A DNA stretch of 64,000 nucleotides. It comes from Fulvia fulva (lineage: Eukaryota > Ascomycota > Dothideomycetes > Mycosphaerellales > Mycosphaerellaceae). The notes below the pieces were generated by a model that worked only from the letters and a program-made list of their open reading frames with translations, was not told the origin of the DNA and did not search any database. Below, in pieces: positions 33,121 through 45,440 of the stretch (positions are counted from its first letter, which is position 1; every line of letters begins with the position of its first letter). The position numbers and the translations under genes are program-made. Where the stretch lies: contig NC_063013.1 in assembly GCF_020509005.1 (NCBI RefSeq), positions 6,262,001 to 6,326,000 of the forward strand, in the 5' to 3' direction.

Positions 33121-36100
33121 ATAGATAGATAGATAGATATTTCATTAAGCTATTATAGTGTCCTTCGGCCTATATAGCTATACTATCTTGTTTTCGTATA
33201 TATAGAGGGGAAACCGTGTTAGTAAAAACCCCTCCTCCTTCCCGCCTATCTTTTCTCCCTAGTTATCGTCTTAGATTTCCCTTACTAGGGGTACGCTAGT
33301 ATTATAGGCCTGCCCTAATAACTACTCTATCTACAACCCCCCTAGCTTCCGCCTCTTGTCTATCTACTCCTCCGTCTCGCTAGCGAGGCTAAACTACTAG
33401 AGGTATCCCTACTATAGTATCTACCGAGAGATTCGGCGAATGTTGCCTTTGTCCCTAATAATTAACTTATAGTCTCTCCTTTCCGCTTAGTACCTCTAAC
33501 CTTCCCTACCTCTCGCCTACTACGGGTATCGTAGTAGTATATATTCTTGGTTTTACGATAGGTAGCTATACTAGTAGGCTAGGCTATAGATATCTAGTAC
33601 GCGTCTCCTAAATAGGTAGGCCCTTAATCTAATATATTCGGACCTAATTTGGATCGCTATACTTACTTCGGCCCTTATTAGGTCCCTATATAGCTAATAA
33701 TTATGTCTCTAGAAGGCTCGGAGTACTATCGGGCCTATTGTCTTAGGGGGCTTCCTTTTCTAGTCCTATTCCTATAGGTAGCTTACTATCTATTCCGCTA
33801 GACTTTAGATCTTAGACTTACTCCCGCCGGCCTAGCGAGTCTTACGCTCCTTCTCTTTTCGTACTAGCTATTCGGTACTTGTCTATACGGCCGTAAAGGT
33901 AGTAAGGTCATCCTCTTTTTAGCTTGTCCTATGTCCGGCCCCTCTCCGGTAGCGGCTTTCTATCTTATTCTTTACCTCCTAGATCGTAGTTTATACTAGG
34001 TAATCTATCGTCTTTACCGCGTATTGAATTCTTATTCCCCGGATATATTAGCCGATTAGTAGTATTCCTGTCTCTATTTCTACCGTACTTATTAACGTTG
34101 TCTTATATACGCCTAGTATCCTACGTAGGTTGACTACCTATATCCTACTTAGGGGTTGCTCTATCCGTTTCGGGATCGGCTTGCCTACGCCTCCTATTCC
34201 CTAAATCTATACCCTGTATAATATAGCTAGTCTAACGATTGCCTTATATATTACTCTTACCTTGTCGAATGTTACTCCCTATATAGACGCCGTAAGCCTC
34301 TTTATCGAGGCTTCGTTAACTTACGCTCGACTCTAGGCTTTCTTAATCTATATATTCTAGCTTAGCTTCGGGTCGAGCTAGATCCCTAGTACTCGTAGCG
34401 CCGCTAATAGCTTAGTCTCGTAGCCTTAGATTCTTACCGCCGCCTTTATATTATAGTATATTCTCGCTTTACTAAAGTATATAAGTTAGTACTTTTTAGG
34501 GGCGAACCGGGCACTATACTTCTTTACCTACTCCTCGTATTGCTTATACCTATCTTTAAGGAGGCGATAGTTCTCTTCTATCGAGTCTAACTAGGCTAGA
34601 ATGTTTATATCGTCTACGAATCCCAATACTAAGGTTTACGGAGAGGTGAGTAGGGGGATTAGATTAGACATAAATATTAGAAATAGGATTAGAGAGAGAG
34701 TAGATCCCTAAGGTATTCTAGCCTCTACCTTTACCGGGTCGGACGTATACCTTCCTAGGACTAGGTATATCGTCCGTTTCTAGAAAAAGAAGTAGACGAA
34801 CTTCGTTACCTACTAGGGGATGCCTTTCTACTATAGGATATATATTAGCCTTTAGTATAAGACGTTATCGAAGGCTCCTACGATATCGAGGGATAGTAAG
34901 AACGCTACTCGGTTCCTACCGTAGTACTAGAGGGTCTGAATTTGCTCCGTAATTAGCTCTATTACTATTAGTATCGATCGCTAGCTTCTTCCCCCTATCT
35001 ATATTACTAGGAGTACGTAGTTATCCTCGGCTAGCTACGTAAGTCTCTAGGCTACTATCTTTCCTAGGACCTTCCCTATCGTATTTAGAAGTACGATTAG
35101 TCTATACGATTTAGGCTAAGTATAGTCCTCCTTCTATAGCTTACGTACTACTACTGTTATAGACTCTCTATACGGCTTCGGGTGATACCCTAGCCGTAGG
35201 TACGCGGTAAATAGGTTAGTAAGGCTCGGCGCGATCTCTTCTCTATACTCTTTTAGTAGTATATTTAGTATCCTATCTAGGCCTAGGGCATTTCGTCCTT
35301 TTAGCTTACTTATAACTCCTATTACTATATTAGAGCTAACCGCCTAATCTATATCTAGGGGTTCCGGGTATATACTCGGGTCGATGTCCGTAAGGTCTAC
35401 CTCTACTTACGTCGAAAAGAAATAGTCGGCTAATACTTTTGCCTTACCCCGGGGCGTAGCCTAGGCAATCCCTTTACGGTCTACGATTAGACGGAAGTAA
35501 GGGGTTTATTACTCTTTAGGTAGTCGTGCCTATTTAGCAAGTCTCTATATTTATTCCGGGTTTTCTATAACGAGCCCGATTGTCGCTCTCTAGTCCTATA
35601 GCTTATCGCGTCTTATCTATACCTTCTTCTCTTATATCGCGCGATAGTATAGCTCCTACGTCTCTTAGTAAGGAAGGAATCGTATTTAGTAAGCTAGCTA
35701 CGAGATAAGGTAATTAGTCTTAACCGCGCTTTCCTACTTATCTAGTACTACCGTATAGCCTCGTTTCGAGAGGTTAGCCGGGAGCAAAAGCTTCCCTCTA
35801 CGCCCTCCCTCCCTATTTACTCCTTAAGCCAATATCTACCTCTATAGGCCTAAGCCCTTTAGTACTCTCTATTAACCGATATACGTATCCGTCCTCTCGG
35901 GCTATATAGATAGTATTAGCCGTCGCTACTAGTATATACTACGCCCTAGGTTTTGACGCCCTTCGCGTTACCGTAGCCTATCTCTAGAAAGCGGCCGTCT
36001 ATACCTCGTAGGTTTGCTCGGGGCACACACTACGCCGGGCAGCGTACTCCTTACGTTTCTACCTACTAACTAATATAAAGTTCCTTATTACCCTACCCTC

Positions 36101-36745
36101 GATCCTCCCCGATTATAGAACTAATCCACTTGTATTATACGTCTTTTCCCCGTCCTAATAGCCGTCTTTTCCTTACTTAGGCTATCGTCTTTTCCTTGTC
36201 GTAATCTACTATATTAGGCTAGGTGCGTTATATAGCGGGATAGGTAGTGCCTTAGGTAAAACGCTCGTTCCTATACCGGGTACTTAATAGGCCCTTATAT
36301 GCTTCGTTACGTATCTATCTACCTACCGTATTACCCGCTAGTAAACACTAGATTATTTCGTAGTCCGCTCGACGCCGTCGTATAGTCCGCTTAGTTATTG
36401 TTCTATAGTCCGCTCGTCTAATGTTCGTCGCTTAGCCCGCTCGGTTTACGGTCTCCGGAGGTGAAAATTCTATACTTATACTAGAGGTGTCTTATCGAGC
36501 GTATAGGCCACGGTTCCGCGCCCTTCTTATACGTAGAAAGAAGAGGGACTCGCTCCCGATACGAGTATACGCTCGTCGGATAGTTTTTATACCCGTTTTA
36601 CTAGTAGTCCTCTATTCGCCGCGGCTTCGCCTACGTTACGCGCCCGTCGCGCCTACGACGCTCTAGCGTAAGAATACTTAGCTCTCTCGTAGTAAGATAA
36701 GAGGTTCGTAGCCGACACTACGTATAGGTGATTCTTGTCGTCGAC
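33121..36745 (-). mobile_element. LINE B: Tad1-like LINE, RIP-degraded, 5' part unusual
   Basis: Minus-strand LINE. The 3' end is an ATAG repeat (33121-33135) followed by a 3' UTR resembling that of the intact LINE. 33300-35760 covers ORF2 from its C-terminus back through RT. The catalytic box lies near 34610-34630, and the region before RT near 35460-35760. From about 35770 to the TSD at 36746 nothing matches the endonuclease or ORF1. That stretch includes repeats of tagtccgctcg and tagcccgctcgg at 36360-36445, similar to the inverted repeat of the pogo element. No intact frame. Confidence 0.7.
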
Positions 36746-36756
36746 CTATAAAGTAT

Positions 36757-37710
36757 ATATAATATAGATGTTTAATCCGAAAGGAAATCCTAATAAGTAA
36801 GTCGCGCAAGACCCGCTATCCGCGTGTATACTAAAGGCTTTTAGTATAAGAGCGAAGCTAGTACTAGGAGGTAGCGCGGCGATATTAGTAGATACTAATA
36901 CTTAAGAAAATATAGATAGATAGGAGGAGCCCCGGGGTAACTATACCTAGCGGTAACTTAACGCCTCTACTATATTAGCTAACGACTATTAACGTTTTAT
37001 GAACGGTAAGGACAAAGACTAGGATCCTATCTCTTTGTTACTAGTAGAGTTTAGGGAAATGGCTAGGCTATTTAGCCGTAAGGAAGTAGATAAGGTCCTA
37101 CCGTAACGGCCTAGCGTAGACTATAAGATTAAGCTAAAGAATAGTTAGACACCGCTATTTCGAAGACTATACTCCTTCTCTATACAAGAGAACGAGGTGA
37201 TTAAGAAGTGGATCGACGACTAACTTAAGAAAGGTTTTATTTAGAGAAGCGTGTTACTAGTAGTAGTACCTATTCTAATAGTTAAAAAGCCGGGTAGAGG
37301 GCTACGAGTATACGTAGACTATAGAGCTCTAAATACGCTTACGACGAAGAGTCGCTACCCGATTCTACTATTTTAAGAGACCTTAGATTGCATTGCTAGC
37401 GCGTAATAGTTTACTAAACTAGATGTTATCGCTACGTTTAATCGTATCCGTATTATAGTAGGAGACGAGTAGAAAACGGCCTTTACTACTAGATATAGGT
37501 AGTTTAAGTACGTAGTTATACCTTTTAGACTATATAATATACTAGGAACGTTTTAGTTATTTATAAACGATACACTAAGGGATTTCTAGATAACTTCGTA
37601 TTATATTACCTTAATAACGTACTTGTCTTTAGTAAGACAAGAGAAGAGTATATCTAATATATCCTAAAGGTTCTACAAAAGCTAGATACCGCCGGGCTCT
37701 AGTTAGATAT
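36757..37710 (+). pseudogene. Gypsy F part 2: RT first half
   Basis: Plus-strand RT remnant. 37120-37230 covers the N-terminal RT motif region. 37290-37345 reads [19 protein letters not shown], and 37370-37560 covers the FTKLDV-type catalytic Asp block and the TAFTTRYR segment. The YxDD box (YLNNVLVFS near 37600-37635) is mutated. The frame stops at 37710, where copia B inserted, and continues at 49642. Confidence 0.8.
37706..37710. repeat. TSD of copia B, left copy (gatat)
   Basis: gatat, repeated at 49637-49641. Gypsy F RT reads QLDI, then a Lys-Tyr-Glu block, across the joined site. Confidence 0.9.
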
Positions 37711-37944
37711 TGTTAAGAACATATAGGCCGTAGGACAAGTATATAGGTGTAGGTGTGTTATATGACTAGATCACGTAACTAGGGTTTGCTAGCCTATAGG
37801 CTAGTAAACATCCGGACACCTAGTATCTACCTATACTAATACTAGCGATACTATATATAGATACACGCTATCCTATTAGGTCCTTCTTCGTCTTTCGTAT
37901 AATCCGCCGTCTTCTACTACTACGTAACTCGTACCTATTTAATA
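37711..37944 (+). repeat. Copia B 5' LTR
   Basis: 234 bp, tgttaagaacatata... to ...tttaata (ancestral CA end). Related in sequence to the 218 bp copia A LTR in reverse orientation. Confidence 0.9.
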
Positions 37945-37960
37945 GGTTATAAGCCCGAGT
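37945..37960 (+). promoter_or_regulatory. Copia B PBS (half-tRNA-iMet type)
   Basis: ggttataagcccgag directly after the LTR. It matches the copia A PBS except for RIP-type changes and is complementary to the initiator tRNA-Met anticodon arm. Confidence 0.75.
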
Positions 37961-38439
37961 TAGTAACTCGGTATTTTACCCTCGACAAAGTTATATTAGA
38001 GTTATTCCTCTTTAGAACAAAAGGAAGGTAGACTAGAGGCCGTACCCGCCTTATATAGGAAGCTATAGCCGTACTATAGGTATATATAAGACGTAAAAGA
38101 GCCTAGTAAGGCACTATTAGACTCCGAGTTAGGGAGCCTATACTAATACCTTAGACAAGTAGGCAAGCTTACTAAGAAGAGTCGCTCTCCGGACATCGCG
38201 TTCGTATCGACTAACTGTTTATTCTAAGAGAGCCGTAGTGTCTTAGAACCCCCCTCTACTAAGAGAGTTACGCTATAGTATCTTAGTACTAATACGAGAC
38301 AGTGTCTTAGAAACACGATCCTTACCGACCGACTTTCCTCCTCTTCCCGGCGGATAGCTATCCTCTCCGCTATTAACCTCGCGTTCGGTTTATCCTATTT
38401 CGATCCGATCGCGTACGACCGAATATATCCTTTTACCTA

Positions 38440-39500
38440 AGGGTAGCTAACCTGTCCCTTAACTTACAAAAAAATAGAGAACGAGACTAGGTTTATAAGA
38501 AAGAGAGTAGTACCTATTCTAATAAGAGAGAACTACGAAATATAGTTCAAGCTAATAAGAATATACCTAGTATTAAAGTAGGTTAACTAGGTCCTCGAAG
38601 ACATTATTACGGACATTCCCGCTACAACCCTATCTATAGCGACACCCTCTATATTATCGGGGTCATCCTTCCTTTAGATCAAGCAATAAGGAAGGCATCG
38701 TATAGACGGTACAATCTAACGGCCCTATATAAGATGTATATCTATCTGTCGATAGATAACTAGGAGATAATCTACGAGATCCGGTATATAAAGGAGTTAT
38801 AGGAATAGGCTAAAGCTAAATATAAGAGAAGACTTCTCGCTACTAGAAGAAGTTTGCTTTAGTAATATACCAATTTCGTAATAATAGAGGACTAGTCAAT
38901 AGATAACGCCTAGTAGGAGCTTAGCTTAATTATAAGGAGGGCTATTTCAATCTCGCCTTAGTTCTAAGACATTAAGACTATAGACAGAAAGATCTAGTAA
39001 CTCTTAGTAGCTCTACTAGACTCATTTAGCTCCATTCGCGATGTAAGTAATACCTAGGTGAATCTCTTACTATAAGACATTCTTACAATTCTTAGGGAGA
39101 AGCAAGAATCAATAATTTATTAAGGGATAGCTATGTTTGCTAAGAAGGGTTTCTAGGGCAAGCTTACGTACTATCTCTATAATAGTGACTATTTTATAAG
39201 TAAGTGCCCACACCTTTCTATAGCTTAGTAGGCTGTTAGGAATAAGGACAAACTAGTTAGGGTTACCTACCCTACTAAGAGACAACCGTCACTATCTCGT
39301 AGGAGGTTATTATTACTAAACCTTCGTAATGTCCTTAAGGTAATAACGGACCTTATAAAGCAGATAAAGGAGAGCCGTAAGCTAAAGGCCTCCTCTAGTA
39401 AGAAGCCTATAAGGGCCTATACGACCTAGGAAGACGTATTAGACTCTAAGATACTATTAGAAGATAATAATGTTAATGAGGTTGCCTATTCTACTATAGA
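38440..39500 (+). pseudogene. Copia B gag
   Basis: Plus-strand remnant between leader and protease. It encodes, across many stops, a stretch of copia-type gag beginning near 38500 (NYEI, stop, FKLIRIYL). A zinc-knuckle position near 39150-39200 contains C, P and H codons. The N-terminal part differs in detail from copia A gag, so the two elements are sister families rather than copies. Limits are approximate. Confidence 0.55.
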
Positions 39501-40754
39501 AGCTAAAGGTAAGTACCCCTTGTCCGAGTAGTTACTTGACTCTTATATATTATTATATATAACTGACTAAGATTCACTATTTAGGACACTAAAGCCTCTT
39601 TAAAAGAGGAAGTAGATCAAGGTTAGGAGTGGCTATCTACAAGCTATATATATAGGAAGTGTAGTAATAGGTAGTCCTTCTAGAAAGCAAATTGTCTTAG
39701 AAAATGTCCTGTTTGTTCCTAGCCTTAGAGTTAGTCTTGTTTCGTAGAATTAGTTTAGCTAGTAGTTTGCTATCTAACTACCTAGTTTTAGCCTAAAATC
39801 CTTGTCTAGTAAACCCGTTATCTAGACTAAACTTCGAGGAGGAGTACCGTTTATCTACTCGATCTCGGAAATTCTTAAGCTATAGTATACTAGTATACTC
39901 TCTTAAGAACGTGACGGCACCGCTATAGCTAACACTAAGTCCGAAGATCAGTAGGAGCTATAGTATAGAAGATATATACACCTTAGTAAGGGACTACTAA
40001 GAACTCTATATAGAGTTACTAATAAGAAAGATCCTATTCCTATTCCTTCTAAACACTAGAATTGTAAGGTCTGCTCCCTTATAAACATAAGGAAGTTCAA
40101 AGGACCTACTATAGAGAGGAAAGGGGAGAGGCTAGCCCTTCCCTCTATTGATATCTATAGGCCTTTTTAGGGCGTAGTCTCTAGGCTAGGATACAAATAT
40201 TAGCTTAAGATTGTAGACAACTTCTCTAGGAAGAAGTAGGTAATCCCTTTAAAGGCTAGGAGCGACGCTCCTATAGCCCTACGGGATTGGAAGGTCTAGG
40301 TAGAACGGTAGTTAAGGTACTTTCTGTCTTCGATCCGTAGTAATAGTACAAAGGAAATTCTCGCCTTACTAAAAGAGTAGGAGAAGGAGTTTAGCACTTA
40401 GATAGACATAACTAATGCCTATAACTCTCTTTAAAATAGACCTATAGAAAGGTCAATTCAAGCCTCTAAGAATATAGTCCGGGCTATACTTAAAGACTCT
40501 AGTATACTAGTTAAGTTCTAGCTAGAAGCTTTATAAGCATAGACTATAATTAGAAACAGACTGCCTAATAGTCCGATTATTAATAGTATTGCTCTTTTAC
40601 TAGGAGAAGCCTTTACTAGCTAAGTACAGTTAGTGAACTATTTCCGCGTCTAGGGATACAAAGCTATAGTCTATATAGACCTCAGAGCCTAACCTTAAGG
40701 CTTAAGGAGAGATAAGTTGGTGAACCGAGGAAAAGAAGCCGTATTTATAGGCTA
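39500..40754 (+). pseudogene. Copia B pol part 1: protease and integrase
   Basis: Protease near 39537-39575 reads LLDSYILLYITDQDS. This is the copia A sequence LLDSCASSHMTDQDS after RIP, so the family ancestrally had Cys after DS. Integrase follows: CKVC near 40065-40080, SIDIY near 40145-40160 (first Asp), the second-Asp block SIRSN with Asp changed to Asn near 40330-40350, and NSLQNRPIERSIQ near 40420-40460 with the third catalytic residue. The gene is split at 40754 inside the integrase C-terminal region by the solo LTR. Confidence 0.8.
40750..40754. repeat. TSD of solo copia LTR, left (ggcta)
   Basis: ggcta, repeated at 47115-47119 after the other end of the split LTR. Confidence 0.9.
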
Positions 40755-40928
40755 TGTTGAGAATATGCAGGTCGTAGGGTCAACATTGAGTGCTTAGGGG
40801 GATTAGTAATCAGGGCTTACTAGTCAAGTCCTGAGTATAGCTGTCCCTCCTGAAACACCTACACCAACACCGGCGATACTGTATGTAGATACACGCTATC
40901 CCATTGGGTCCTTCTTTGTCTTTCGTGT
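40755..40928 (-). repeat. Solo LTR of copia A family, first part
   Basis: Begins tgttgagaatatgcagg, the reverse complement of the copia A LTR. It is broken after 40928 by gypsy G and resumes after the TSD at 47071. The two parts together make 218 bp, the same length as the copia A LTRs, with about five differences. With its own TSD and no interior, it is a recombination-derived solo LTR. Confidence 0.9.
40924..40928. repeat. TSD of gypsy G, left (cgtgt)
   Basis: cgtgt, repeated at 47066-47070; the copia LTR sequence is continuous across it. Confidence 0.9.
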
Positions 40929-41371
40929 TGTCAGGGCGAGAGCCTAGCCTATGAGATGTAAGGGTGAAAGCGAGAATGCAGGTGCGAAGTGCAGATGCAA
41001 AAGGGTATGGTATGATTGCTACACAAAACAAAAGACGAAGAAAGCAAGAGAGGCCTAGGGAAGGCCAGATATTTATACGCGACCCTCGCGAGTGCGTGTC
41101 CCCGCATCAACAGGGCTAACCCGTGCGAAGCCGCGCTCAGCAGCTTTGCTCAAAACCTTATTCCAACCTGCCCTACGTTCCGAGTCTTCCACGTGCTTCA
41201 AGGTTTGGTAGAGGGGTGAATTTGGAGGGCTGGGTCCCGTAGTGAATGTTACGGGGCATGTGATTCTTGGCGTTCATACACCAAGCTGGACTGTCACTTC
41301 TTGACGACTTCTGAGCGCTCTGAGGCTCTTCTGTCCCCACCTTCTGTACACTCTGTGGGGAGACCATGACA
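40929..41371 (-). repeat. Gypsy G 3' LTR (left)
   Basis: 443 bp, tgtcaggg... to ...catgaca, with TGTCA/TGACA inverted ends. It differs from the right LTR at two sites (cctatgag versus cctataag; gttacgg versus gttgcgg), both TpG/TpA. The pol frame runs on into this LTR. Confidence 0.95.
41068..41077 (-). promoter_or_regulatory. TATA box in gypsy G LTR (left copy)
   Basis: tataaatatc on the minus strand. About 41 bases downstream lies gtcttttgt (41028-41036), which matches the complement of the PBS. Confidence 0.65.
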
Positions 41372-44300
41372 GTAGCTCCCCCGAACAAAGCTGAGTTCCT
41401 ACGAAGCCGTAGTAGTTCCACATATCGAGGATGTTCAGCTTCAGTACTAGGCCTAGGCCTAATGTCATGGTCGATACACCATTGGTAAGCCCCGTCGAAG
41501 AGCTCAGATTCGAAGAGCCTGCCGATGTTGACTTCTGGGCCGTCTGCGCGGGCGTGGTATTCTTCGATTGCTTGACGATTGAAGATGATATGTTGGATAG
41601 GTTCCTATGAGGTATCCCACTCAGGGCAACCTTGCCATTCGACTTCATACTTGATCGGCGGTAGTCCTTCAACGTCGTTGGGCTCTGCGCGGATTCCCCG
41701 GATCTTGCGGACGGCATAGTCGTCAGAAGGTAGGTTAACAGGCTCGTCGACTTCTACTTCATCGGGAGGACCTGGCATGTCTTGGTTTTGGTTCGGGAAT
41801 GGGTCCTCAGCCGACGGCCGAAGGCGTACGGGATAGAAGACGTCGTGGATCTTTATGTTCGCAGGAAGAGCTAGACGGTAGGCGTGTGAACTGATACGCT
41901 CGGTGATCTCAAAAGGACCTAGGTTCTTCCAGTTCAGCTTCTTGGAGGGGCGGTCCGTCTTAATGTTCTTGGAGTTGAGGTAGACCATATCGCCTACTTG
42001 GTAGTCGGGAGCTGGCTAGCGACGACGATTGGCTTGATCCTCGTAGATTGCTTGTGCGTACACCATCTCGTCGTGAACTTCTTTATAGATCTGTGAGAGC
42101 ATAGTAGCGAACTTGTCTGCTGCTTACTCGTTTGCGTCTTCGGTAGGCGGGAGAGGTTCTTCTGGTTCCATGCCTGTACGAGGGTGGTAACCTCTCGTAG
42201 TATAGAAGGGAGAGTAGCTAGTAGTCTCCGAGTCCCAGTTACGAGTAGCGAACTCCACCGTAGGGATATACTGAGGCCAATCCTTCTAGTGGTAGTCGAC
42301 GAAGCAACGAAGGACCTGCTCGAGGATAGCGTTCGTAATTTCGGTCTGGCCGTCGGTCTGTAGCTGAAAACTGGTCGAGAGGTTATGCTTGATGCCTAGG
42401 ATAGCACACAGACGCTTCCAGAAGTGCGAGATGAACTGGGTGCCTCTGTCAGAGGTGATGCTATCCGGGAGGCCTTGAAAGCGCCAGACGAATTCGTAGA
42501 ACAAGCGAGTAGTCTCCTTTGCGGTCATGCTCCAGCACGGGATCATGTACCGGTCCTTGGAGTGACGGTCTACGATTACTAGAAGGGCCTTTGCTTTCAC
42601 GCCGCTAAAGGTCTTGCCGTGAGGAAGATCGGTGATAAAGTCCATAGTGATGTGCTTCCACGGACGATCAGGAGCCGGGAGAGGGTGCAAGAGACCGTGG
42701 GGACGGTGGCGGTTAGCTTTGGCTCTTCGGCAAGTAGCGCAGTTCAGCACGTAGCGGCGGACGTCCTTCTAGGAATACGGCCACCAGTAATACCTAGCGA
42801 GGAGCTTGTGGGTCTTAGCTACGCCTAGGTGACCCCTAGAGGCGGAGTCGTGGATGATTTGAAGAATCTCAGCTCGGATATTAGAGCCTTCGGGCTGCGG
42901 TACGTAAAGCTTCTTACGGAAGTAGACGACACCTTCCTAGAGCTCGCACTCGGACAGCGAGAAGCCCGGGAATGTCCTCGCGCCAGATCCAAGGGCCTGA
43001 ACTAACTCTTAGGCGTCTATGTCGGCATCGTACGCTGTTCGTACTCGTGCCATGATGCCTTCGGGCTGCTCCTTATTATCAAACCCCTTAAAGTCTGATT
43101 CGGATGAGCCGTCGGTCGTTACTGAGCCCTCTTTATCGTCGTTCAAGTCCTTAGCGTCCGAGGCGTATTCTTCAGGCTCGGATTCATCGTCACTCTCGTC
43201 AAGGTAGGCAGGAGCGAGCACGAGAGTAGCAAAGGAAGCGGCGAGCGTAGGCTAGCCGTTCGATAGGTACTCTCGAAGCTCGGAAGAGAGGTTGTGCTCT
43301 TTGATGACTTGTTGCCCTACGATTTGCCGGCCCTCTCTTCGATCAACTGGAGAGTCTCCAGGGCGGCGGGTAAGGGCGTCGGCCATCGAGTTGGCCTTGC
43401 CGGGCGTGTACGAGATCACGAAGTTGAACCGGGAGAGGAACTCGCTCCAGCGGGCCTGGCGACGATTGAGCAGCTTGCTCTTTATAAAGTAGACGAGGTT
43501 CTTATGGTCGGAGCTTACTTGGACGGGCATAGCAGAGCCTTCGAGCTCGGGGCGCCACTCTTCGAAAGCTTTGACGATGGCGAGAAGCTCCTTGTCGTAG
43601 ATCTCGTAGTTACACTCCGTAGCGGTCAACTTCTTAGAGAGGAAGGCGACAGGTAACCAGGGGGATTCAGGCGAGCGGCGTTGTAGCAGGACACCGCCCA
43701 CCACGCCGTCGGATGCGTCGGTCTCTACACGGGTCTCCAGTTCGAAATCGAAGTGCTATAGAAGCGGGTTCTTAACAAACTTCGCTTTGAGCAAGTCAAA
43801 AGCCTCCTGGCATTCGTCGGTCCAGGCGAACTTCTCACCCTTGCGCGTGAGCTTCGTCAAAGGGCGTACCACGCCCGAAAATGCGTGGATGAAGCGGCGG
43901 TAGAAGTTGGCAAAGCCTAGGAAACCCTGGACCTCTTTGACGTTCGTAGGAGCATCCCATTCGACGATAGCGTCGATCTTCTCTTGGTCCATCTTGATGC
44001 CGTCTACGGTAATGATCAAACCAAGGAACTTGACTTCGGTCTTCTCAAACTCGCACTTGTCGATATCGAGCTACAAGCCGGCGTCTACGAGCTTCTAAAG
44101 GACCTTACAGACGTGCTCGCGGTGCTCCTCCTTGGTCTCGCTGTAGACTAGGATGTCGTCGATATAGGCAGTGTAGAACTGATCGAGGAACTCCTGAAGG
44201 ATGTCGTTAATGAAGTTCTAGAAGGTACTAGGCCCGTTACAAACGCCGAAGGGCATAACGAGCGACTCGAACAGCCCGTAGCGAGTACGGAAGGCTGTGA

Positions 44301-45440
44301 GATACTCGTGTCCTTCTGCCATTCGTAACTTGTTGAACGCAGCGATGACATCGAGCTTAGTGAAGTACTTGGCCTTAGAGAGGCGCTCGAGCGTCTCCTA
44401 AATCAACGGTATTGGGTAGCGGTTCTTCTTTATAATAGCGTTCAAGCCTCGGTAGTCTACGTAGAAGCGTAGACCACCGCCGGGCTTCTTGACGAACATG
44501 ACGGGACTGCTAGCGCTGGAACGGCTCGCTCGAATGAACCCCTTCTTTAGGTTCTCTTCGAGGTATCTCTTGAGGACGATAAGCTCTTCTCGGGACATAG
44601 AATATAACGGTCCGAACGGTGTCTCTGCACCTTCTTCTAGCTCAATCTTGTGGTCGTGAGGGCGATGAGGAGGCAGCTCGTCTACGGCTTTAGCATCGAA
44701 TACGTAGAGGATGTAGTGTGCCCAAGGAGGGACCTTCGTAGCAGGGTCGGTAGGTGTACGCTTCTTGTCGAGCTTCTCGAGGGCGATGTCGATATCGCGG
44801 AGAGAGGCGGCGAAGACTTGAGCTTTAGGCTGCTTAGCAGCAGTGGTGAAGGCAGCGGCGTTCACCTAGAAGATCTTGGTATACTCAGGACCGCGCTGAG
44901 GCGGCGGAGAAGGCGGAGGTGCCGGAGGAACTTCTGGAGGGAAGCTGACAGTAAGGGAAGTCTAGTCGATGATAGGTCGGTGTCGTCTGAACTAGGGGAG
45001 GCCGAGGATAAACTTCTGATGCGGTAGGGACGTAAGGAAGCTGGTGATCGACATACGCTTGCCTCCGAGGGTGATTAACGTGTGTACAACATGAGTAATC
45101 TTACTAGTAGTAGTCTCCGTGCCGTCAAAGAGTTCAAGGGTGCGAGGGTACTTAAGTTCCTAGGGTTCGAGGTTGAGAGAGGTCGCGAGTTTATAGTCCA
45201 TAAAAGACTCGCCTAGTGCGCCAGTGTCCATAAGAGTGAGATTGGAAGAAGAGAGTTTCTTTAAGCCGATATTTACATTCGTGACGAACGGTTTGCAAGC
45301 GTGGTCCTTGCCCGTCTCGTCGTACAGGTCTAGCTGTGCTGTATTGATCCTCAACTTCTTTCCTCTCTTCACTTTCGGTAAACGTTGTTCTTGGTCTTCA
45401 TCGCGTCGATGAGGAAGACCTAGGCTTTTTCCTGCTCAGC
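41173..45440 (-). pseudogene. Gypsy G pol: protease, RT, RNase H, integrase, chromodomain
   Basis: Pol lies in the -1 frame relative to gag and overlaps its end. Protease: LMDTGALG at about 45210-45232. RT about 43750-44700: VDYRGLN near 44450-44475 and an intact YIDDILVY near 44145-44170. RNase H 43252-43704: TDAS and YDKELLAI. Integrase: HDSASRGHLGVAKTHKLLARYYW and CATCRRAK at 42710-42860, then catalytic MDFITD, SDRGTQF and the downstream Glu block at 42290-42650. The post-integrase barrel is at 41860-41990. A chromodomain (YAVRKIRGIRAE, then YEVEWQGCPEWDTS) is at about 41600-41725. About sixteen TAG/TAA codons replace Gln or Trp. The frame extends about 200 bp into the 3' LTR before its stop at 41173. 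Confidence 0.9.
41372..41386 (-). promoter_or_regulatory. Polypurine tract of gypsy G
   Basis: The minus strand reads gttcgggggagctac immediately before the 3' LTR. This is the usual position of the plus-strand primer, and here it is also inside the pol frame. Confidence 0.55.

Noticed and set aside
33115..33135. Short tandem gatag repeats as microsatellites (also at 522-545, 52296 and 53681)
   Set aside because: They are LINE 3' tails: each is followed by a LINE 3' UTR and a TSD.
36360..36445. CRISPR-like or iteron array from repeated tccgctcg motifs
   Set aside because: Units are short and irregularly spaced, in eukaryotic RIP-degraded DNA; more like a relic of a transposon terminal repeat.
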